DNA from: Alphaproteobacteria bacterium | GTDB lineage: Bacteria > Pseudomonadota > Alphaproteobacteria > CAISOG01 | Direction: 5' to 3' | NCBI GenBank assembly: GCA_018883285.1 | Contig: VEQJ01000046.1 | Coordinates: 1 to 7,921 of the forward strand | DNA: 7,921 nucleotides | Shown here: in pieces, positions 1 to 4,522 of the stretch | Layout of the letters: every line of letters begins with the position of its first letter | How positions within the stretch are numbered: the first letter of the stretch is position 1 | Position numbers and translations under genes: made by a program | Notes under the pieces: model-generated | The model's input: only the letters and a program-made list of their open reading frames with translations | Told to the model about the DNA's origin: nothing | Database searches by the model: none

Positions 1-2501
1 ACGCTGGCCTGCTCAGATGATGGCTCACCAGATTCCTCAGGCGCCGATTCGGCGGCAGCTTTTTTTCTGGAAGCGGCACGATCCCTGGACACAGGGGGTG
101 CTTTGGCAGAAACGGCAATCTCACCCTCAACGTTTTCGGCGCTTGCCACCGCTTCAACAGCTTCATCCGCTTTGGGTGCCTGCTTGCGCCCGCGGCCTTT
201 GGCTGGCGGTGAAGCCTGCGGCTTTCCCTCATCGGTGGTGGCGGCATCCGGCTGGCCCACCAACTCTTCAGCTGAAGCTGCCGCCGCTGCTACCTTGCCT
301 GCGCCACGACGGCGACGCCCTAAGGGGGCTTCTTTCGATTCTTCCGATACATTGGCGGGCGGTTCGGTCAGCAATTCGGGCACAACGGGGAAATCCCCAT
401 CCCACAGCAGCGGATCGGCGCCACCATCATCGGACGAACCGATATTATCAACCCCTTGCCATTCAACACGGGGGGTGGATTCCCCATCCTCACGGGAACG
501 GCGGTAACGGTTGCGACCGCCACGGCGGCGACGGCGACGTCCATTCTCACCATCCCCATCGTCACGGCGGGCGCGGCCAAGGCCTTCGCTGTCTTCGCCC
601 TCTTTGCGCGTAGCTTCCTCCAACAATTCCTCCTCATCCTCTAACGGCAGATCGGCAAAATCGTCGTCCAGCTCTGGGTTGGCGGCAATCGAGGATGGCA
701 ACAGCTTTGGACGAAACTCCCCAGGGGTGCCCGCAATCCGATCCACATGATGCTCTGGCGGAATCAGGCTGTCATCGGGGGCAAATTCCACCGCCATGCC
801 AAAGCGCGATTCCAGATGGCTAAGGGCTTCCCGCTTATGGTTCAGCAAATACAACGCAACCGCGGTGGGCAGGTGGATGATCAGCTTGCTGCTGTTCTGG
901 GTAATCCCCTCCTGCTCAATCACCCTAAGCATTTGCAGGGCAGAGGATTCCAGCGAACGCACATGCCCCGTGCCGCTGCAGTGTTTGCAGGTGTCGGCGG
1001 CAATTTCCAACAGGCTGGATCGCAACCGTTGCCGCGACAATTCCAACAGGCCAAAGGTGCTAAGGTGGCCAATCTGTACCCGCGCCCGATCATTCTTCAG
1101 GGCATCGCGCAACCGTTTTTCCACCGCGGTGCGATAGCGGCGATCGTTCATGTCGATAAAGTCAATCACGATTAAGCCCGCCAAATCGCGCAGGCGCAGC
1201 TGGCGCGCGATTTCATCGGCGGCTTCTAAATTGGTGCGATAGGCGGTTTCCTCAACATTGCGTTCGCGGATGGCGCGGCCAGATTTTACATCACCCGCCA
1301 CCAAAGCCTCAGTCGGGTTGATCACCACATAGCCGCCTGACCGCAACTTAACCGATGGGTTGTAAATATCCTCCAACTGCCGCTCCACATCGTATTTGTG
1401 GAACAAGGGGACAATCGGATCCTGATAGAATTTGACCCGCCGAACATGGCTGGGCATCAACTGACGCATCAGTTCACGCGCCATGCGAAAGCCCTCAACC
1501 CCCTCAACCAGAATCTCATCGATTTCGCGGTTATAGATATCGCGTATCGCCCGTTTGATCAGGCTCCCCTCCTCATAAATTTGGGCGGGCGCGGTGGATT
1601 GCAGGGTATCTTCCCGAATGGTTTCCCAAACGCGGCTTAGATATTCAAAATCGCGCTTGATTTCCAACTTGTTACGATTTTCACCCGCGGTGCGCAGGAT
1701 AATCGCCGTGCCATCGGGCGTTTCCAGCTCATCGATAATCGAGCGCAGACGTTGGCGATCCTTACCATCATTAATCTTGCGGGAAATCCCACTGCTTTTG
1801 GTGGTGTTCGGCAAAAAGACGCAATAGCGACCCGCCAGCGATAAATAGGTGGTCAGTGCCGCCCCCTTATTGCCCCGCTCCTCCTTAACAATCTGAACCA
1901 ACATCACCTGGCGGCTTTTGATGACTTCCTGAATGCTGTAACGGCGCAGCAGTTGGCGCATTTTCCGCTCCGCATCATCGGCGGGGCGGCCACCACCACG
2001 GCGGCGGCGGCGCGGACGGCCAGCGGATGATTCGGCGCCATCATCCTCCCCCTCTTCCGCATTAGCGCTGGCGGCATTATCGTCGGAATCATCCGCACCA
2101 AAACCATCCTCATCACCATCATTGCCGCCAAAAGCATCGCCATTGCCATCGTCATCGCGCATGGCAACGCCATCGTCATCATCGCCGCCATCACTGTCTT
2201 CGCCTTCAACACTGGCCAGCCGTTGCGCCTCTAACAAGGCCTGACGATCCTCAACAGGGATACGGAAATAGTCGGGGTGAATCTCACTAAACGGCAAAAA
2301 ACCGTGGCGATTGCCGCCAAAATCCACAAAGGCAGCCTGCAAAGACGGCTCAACCCGGGTAACGACGGCTAAATAGATATTGCCTTTTAGCTGTTGTTTG
2401 TGGCTGGACTCAAAGTCGAAATCCTCAACCTTGGTATCGTTTAAGACCACCACACGCGTTTCCTCTGCGTAGGTGGCATCGATTAACATTTTTTTGTTCA
2501 T
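1..2501 (-). CDS. rne: Ribonuclease E (RNase E/G family), C-terminus cut by window edge
   Basis: Endoribonuclease that starts mRNA decay and processes rRNA and tRNA precursors; in Proteobacteria it also scaffolds the degradosome. At least 833 codons are present and no stop is reached. The N-terminus (MLIDATYAEETRVVV, then NIYLAVVTRVEPSLQAAFVDFGG) is the usual S1/RNase H-like start. An acidic Asp/Gly-rich insertion at about residues 97-180, ending in an Arg run, splits the S1 domain, which resumes near 188. The 5'-monophosphate sensor Arg270-Thr271 is present. Metal-site Asp404 and Asp447 match E. coli D303 and D346, and the zinc-link cysteines are Cys505 and Cys508; spacing matches E. coli throughout. 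However, residue 406 is Lys where E. coli has Asn305. Beyond about residue 610 the protein is low-complexity with Arg-rich patches (near 651-668, 726 and 765), as in a disordered RNA-binding scaffold. The ATG at 2501 has GGAGA at 2511-2515, nine bases upstream. Family assignment is secure; full activity is not. Confidence 0.97.
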   Translation of the reverse strand, partial: MNKKMLIDATYAEETRVVVLNDTKVEDFDFESSHKQQLKGNIYLAVVTRVEPSLQAAFVDFGGNRHGFLPFSEIHPDYFRIPVEDRQALLEAQRLASVEGEDSDGGDDDDGVAMRDDDGNGDAFGGNDGDEDGFGADDSDDNAASANAEEGEDDGAESSAGRPRRRRRGGGRPADDAERKMRQLLRRYSIQEVIKSRQVMLVQIVKEERGNKGAALTTYLSLAGRYCVFLPNTTKSSGISRKINDGKDRQRLRSIIDELETPDGTAIILRTAGENRNKLEIKRDFEYLSRVWETIREDTLQSTAPAQIYEEGSLIKRAIRDIYNREIDEILVEGVEGFRMARELMRQLMPSHVRRVKFYQDPIVPLFHKYDVERQLEDIYNPSVKLRSGGYVVINPTEALVAGDVKSGRAIRERNVEETAYRTNLEAADEIARQLRLRDLAGLIVIDFIDMNDRRYRTAVEKRLRDALKNDRARVQIGHLSTFGLLELSRQRLRSSLLEIAADTCKHCSGTGHVRSLESSALQMLRVIEQEGITQNSSKLIIHLPTAVALYLLNHKREALSHLESRFGMAVEFAPDDSLIPPEHHVDRIAGTPGEFRPKLLPSSIAANPELDDDFADLPLEDEEELLEEATRKEGEDSEGLGRARRDDGDGENGRRRRRRGGRNRYRRSREDGESTPRVEWQGVDNIGSSDDGGADPLLWDGDFPVVPELLTEPPANVSEESKEAPLGRRRRGAGKVAAAAASAEELVGQPDAATTDEGKPQASPPAKGRGRKQAPKADEAVEAVASAENVEGEIAVSAKAPPVSRDRAASRKKAAAESAPEESGEPSSEQAS

Positions 2502-2841
2502 AATCAGGTATCTCCAATAGGGTATCAGGTCGATAAGAAAGGCACCTGACAACAGTACGGACGATGTGTTTTGCTAAACCATTCCAAGGCAAAGCCCGCG
2601 CAACCAACCAGGTTGGGGCAGCCAGAGCAAAAGTTCCCTTAAAAAACATAGGGGGAAAAATTATCGGCATGGGGCGCTTGGCAACCAACATCAACGTCAT
2701 CTTTTGTTTGTTATCAGGATTGACGGCGGAACCGTGGTCGTTTTCAACAGGCCACCGCACATCATTCTGTAAAACCATTCCCCACCATAACGGTACTAGA
2801 CAACAAACACAATTCTTTCTTTCGCCCACCCGATTGCCCTG
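2502..2841 (-). promoter_or_regulatory. rne upstream leader (340 bases, no convincing gene)
   Basis: This gap lies between the stop of the Hpt gene and the start of rne, both on the minus strand. No frame in it has a recognisable protein together with a ribosome binding site. It holds a candidate promoter (2660-2688), a 6-base inverted repeat CCAACC-A-GGTTGG at 2604-2616, and a second 6-base inverted repeat, TCAGGT at 2525-2530 with ACCTGA at 2544-2549. Known biology: E. coli RNase E controls its own level through structures in a long 5' leader of its mRNA. A similar role here is inference from length and position only. Confidence 0.5.
2660..2688 (-). promoter_or_regulatory. Candidate sigma-70-type promoter for rne
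   Basis: Read on the minus strand, TTGGTT (2688-2683) is followed after exactly 17 bases by GATAAT (2665-2660). The -10 box matches the consensus at 5 of 6 positions; the -35 box matches at only 3 of 6. Transcription would start near 2652 and give an rne leader of about 150 nucleotides that includes both small inverted repeats in this gap. This is a match by eye, and read-through from the Hpt gene is also possible. Confidence 0.3.
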
Positions 2842-3201
2842 TTAACCAGTGACGTGATCCGCCACAAAACCACGCAGGGCGGACAGGCCAACATCGGTAT
2901 CGGCCAAAAATTGCTGGCTGTGGTGGCGCGCCTCAACCAAATTTTTGGCTTTTGCCGCCATATCAATCTGTGCGGCAACAGCGTGCAGATGCATCAGGCC
3001 AACCCCCGCGCATAGGGATTTCAGGGCGTGCGCCTGCTGCTGCATATCCTCCAACCCGCCATCATGATAGGATTGTTTCAAGGCTGTATGACGCTCTTGA
3101 AATTCCTCAAAAAACACGGCTATCAGCTCTTGCAGACCGCCAACCCCGATCAATTCCAGCAATTCGATTAAGCTTTCGGGATCAAAAATTTTTTCCATCA
3201 T
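2842..3201 (-). CDS. Stand-alone histidine phosphotransfer (Hpt) domain protein
   Basis: A 119-residue cytoplasmic protein that is almost entirely one Hpt four-helix domain. Such proteins carry a phosphoryl group on His between response-regulator receiver domains in multistep phosphorelays. The phosphoacceptor motif is HALKS at residues 58-62, with His58 as phosphoacceptor and Lys61 at the usual +3 position. It is followed by the small-residue stretch AGVGL typical of Hpt helices. No kinase, receiver or membrane segment is attached. Two ATG codons lie in tandem (3201 and 3198); the GGAA at 3205-3208 is only 3 bases from the first but 6 from the second, so translation may start at 3198 (118 residues). 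It is divergent from the sixA-like gene 174 bases away, which encodes the type of enzyme that can dephosphorylate Hpt domains. Its cognate kinase and regulator are not in the window. Confidence 0.85.
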   Translation of the reverse strand: MMEKIFDPESLIELLELIGVGGLQELIAVFFEEFQERHTALKQSYHDGGLEDMQQQAHALKSLCAGVGLMHLHAVAAQIDMAAKAKNLVEARHHSQQFLADTDVGLSALRGFVADHVTG

Positions 3202-3375
3202 CTGTTCCGTTAATGATTAAGCTGTTGGCACGGGTGAAAGGGGTTGCGTCGCAAGATTCATGGCTGACGGCAAGAAGGGGTCTTCATGCCTGACTCAAAA
3301 TCATGCTAAACCATGGCTCTGTCGTTAAACAATGCCAATAAGCATAAACAATCGACTGCCTTAAGGGATTTTGTG
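3202..3375. promoter_or_regulatory. Divergent control region between the Hpt gene and the sixA-like gene
   Basis: These 174 bases must hold the start signals of both divergent genes unless upstream promoters read through. Three short symmetric or repeated elements are visible. TTAATGATTAA (3210-3220) is an 11-base palindrome just upstream of the Hpt start. TTGCGTCGCAA (3244-3254) is another 11-base palindrome in the middle. TAAACAAT occurs twice in the same orientation (3326-3333 and 3345-3352), 19 bases apart, ahead of sixA. I could not pick convincing -35/-10 pairs for either direction. Confidence 0.4.
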
Positions 3376-3918
3376 ATGAAACATCTGTTGATTATGCGCC
3401 ATGCAGAGGCTGGCAGCGGGTTGATCCCCAACTTACGGGATTTTGACCGCCCCCTAACCCCGCATGGCCAGAACCAATGCGCCACGCAACGGCAACGGCT
3501 GATTGCACAGCATCTGATCCCCGATTTGATTGTGCATTCCTCAGCCCTGCGCACCCAGCAAACGGCGCAGCTGGTCATGCCACGCGCCGATATCAAACTG
3601 GTGGCCAGCGATGATTTGTATAACGGGCACGGCCATGATGCCAACGACCATTACCAACATTATCTGGATATAGCCGACAGGCTTGCTGGCGACAGCCGCT
3701 GCCTGCTGCTGGTTGGTCACAACCCAGTTATCAGCACACTGGCCACCTATTTGCATGGCCTCAGCGCCTCTCGTGATGCAGACCATGACCCTGTATTAGC
3801 CGCCAGTTACTTTGCCCCCGCCACCCTTATGGGCTTTTCCCTTAGCGATACGGGACGGTTCAATCAGCCCGATAACCGCTGGCAAATACTTTTTTGCTAT
3901 ACAGCCAACGACGACTAA
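3376..3918 (+). CDS. sixA: SixA-type phosphohistidine phosphatase (histidine phosphatase superfamily)
   Basis: A 180-residue cytoplasmic enzyme of the phosphoglycerate-mutase-like fold. SixA-family members remove phosphate from phosphohistidine; E. coli SixA was first described acting on the Hpt domain of ArcB and later linked to the nitrogen phosphotransferase system. The N-terminal LLIMRHAEA carries the catalytic Arg8-His9. Further marks are DRPLTPHG (24-31), SSALRTQQTA (55-64) with the second phosphate-binding Arg at 59, and LLVGHNP (111-117) with the second active-site His115. I place the start at the ATG at 3376 because AAGGGA (3363-3368) lies 7 bases upstream and the protein then begins directly with the catalytic strand. 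An earlier in-frame ATG at 3313 would add 21 residues without domain character. The Hpt gene is its divergent neighbour, which favours a phosphorelay role. The tail after about residue 130 is somewhat longer than in E. coli SixA. Confidence 0.85.
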   Translation: MKHLLIMRHAEAGSGLIPNLRDFDRPLTPHGQNQCATQRQRLIAQHLIPDLIVHSSALRTQQTAQLVMPRADIKLVASDDLYNGHGHDANDHYQHYLDIADRLAGDSRCLLLVGHNPVISTLATYLHGLSASRDADHDPVLAASYFAPATLMGFSLSDTGRFNQPDNRWQILFCYTANDD

Positions 3919-3939
3919 GCTTTGGGCAAAGGCCGTCTT

Positions 3940-4308
3940 TTAGGAAAAGCTCATCAGCAATTCTTGGTTAAAATCGCTGCTGTACTGATCCGACAGGATG
4001 TCGTGTTTGGCCAGAATCATCAGCTTATCCATCTGGCTGCGAATCGCCTGGCGCGACAGGGAGCAATTGTTTTCTTGGCAGTCCTTAAGGACTTTGCGCA
4101 ACACATCATCGTCGCCAGGCTCCTCAAAATCGGCGATGACCACGCTGCGGGCATAATTTTCGCGTTCCATACCCTGCAGGCCAAATAAATCAGCAGCCCA
4201 ATAGCCCAACAGCTTATTGCGACGCACATTGATCAAAAATCGACACTCATGATCATCATCATAGCTATTGGTTGTTTTTTGTGCTATTTCATAGGATGCT
4301 AACATCAT
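3940..4308 (-). CDS. F1-ATPase inhibitor zeta subunit (DUF1476 family)
   Basis: Members of this family bind alphaproteobacterial F1Fo-ATP synthase and, as shown in Paracoccus denitrificans, block its ATP-hydrolysing direction through the N-terminal segment. The signature core is clear: VRRNKLLGYWAADLFGL (residues 28-44), then YARSVVIADFEEPGDDDVLRK (52-72, lightly diverged from the family pattern), then the helix with IRSQMDKLM (89-97). The chosen start is the first of two tandem ATGs (4308 and 4305), preceded by a GGGGG tract at 4314-4318. An upstream in-frame ATG at 4353 would add 15 residues but has no ribosome binding site. At 122 residues it is longer than the usual 105 or so, mainly through a C-terminal tail after about residue 103. 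It converges with the sixA-like gene across a 21-base gap and diverges from the GH17-GT2 gene. It is the best taxonomic marker here. Confidence 0.88.
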   Translation of the reverse strand: MMLASYEIAQKTTNSYDDDHECRFLINVRRNKLLGYWAADLFGLQGMERENYARSVVIADFEEPGDDDVLRKVLKDCQENNCSLSRQAIRSQMDKLMILAKHDILSDQYSSDFNQELLMSFS

Positions 4309-4358
4309 GTGAACCCCCAGGCGGTAAGAGTTTTTACCTTTCATTATCAACATAAATA

Positions 4359-4385
4359 AGTTAATAAATGACTTAGCTATTAACT
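4359..4385. repeat. 8-base inverted repeat with 11-base spacer, possible operator
   Basis: AGTTAATA at 4359-4366 is the exact reverse complement of TATTAACT at 4378-4385. The 19-base centre-to-centre spacing of the arms is close to two helical turns, so a dimeric protein could contact both arms on one face. The element sits about 50 to 77 bases upstream of the zeta start and about 140 to 165 bases upstream of the glucan synthase start. The arms are AT-rich, so a weak structural or chance origin cannot be excluded. Confidence 0.4.
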
Positions 4386-4461
4386 ATTAAAATTACATTG
4401 AGGCGATTTCTACCATTGTTTTGCCAAAATTGCCTGTATGATAGACTTGATACAATCGCGT

Positions 4462-4471
4462 GGATTAATCC
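4462..4471. repeat. 10-base perfect palindrome GGATTAATCC, possible operator
   Basis: The palindrome GGATTAATCC lies 52 bases upstream of the glucan synthase start codon and just downstream of the two candidate -10 boxes. A bound repressor there would block transcription. Function is inferred from position and symmetry alone. Confidence 0.3.
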
Positions 4472-4522
4472 GTCATTATAGTTTTCATTCCTTCCCCATA
4501 AGTTAACAAAAAGGTTTGCACC

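Larger units (their letters stand above)
4309..4522. promoter_or_regulatory. AT-rich divergent control region between zeta and the beta-glucan synthase gene
   Basis: This stretch separates two divergent genes and is markedly richer in A+T than the coding DNA around it. It contains an 8-base perfect inverted repeat with an 11-base spacer (4359-4385) and a 10-base palindrome (4462-4471). Possible -10 boxes for the plus-strand gene are TATGAT (4437-4442) and TACAAT (4451-4456), each with a TTG-starting hexamer 15 bases upstream (4416-4421 and 4430-4435); neither has ideal spacing. The ribosome binding site of the plus-strand gene is AAAAAGG (4508-4514), 8 bases before its ATG. Confidence 0.45.

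Noticed and set aside
17..613. Plus-strand open frame of 198 codons
   Set aside because: It lies antisense to the RNase E C-terminal region; its His/Pro/Arg/Gly-rich product reflects complementary low-complexity codons and it has no recognisable domain.
2425..2845. Possible small proteins in the rne leader (plus 2564-2845, minus 2425-2829)
   Set aside because: No ribosome binding site or recognisable domain; the minus frame overlaps the true rne start in another frame.
3313..3375. Earlier in-frame start for the sixA-like gene
   Set aside because: The extra 21 residues have no domain character, whereas the ATG at 3376 has a well-spaced AAGGGA and begins at the catalytic strand.
3918..3951. 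Bidirectional terminator between sixA and zeta (AGCTTT at 3918-3923 with AAAGCT at 3946-3951; CTTTT-AGG-AAAAG at 3937-3949)
   Set aside because: Stems are short and AT-rich, overlap the zeta coding end and lack a clear T-run, so this is too weak to call.
4309..4353. Earlier in-frame start for the zeta subunit gene
   Set aside because: No ribosome binding site precedes the ATG at 4353 and the family does not need the additional 15 residues.
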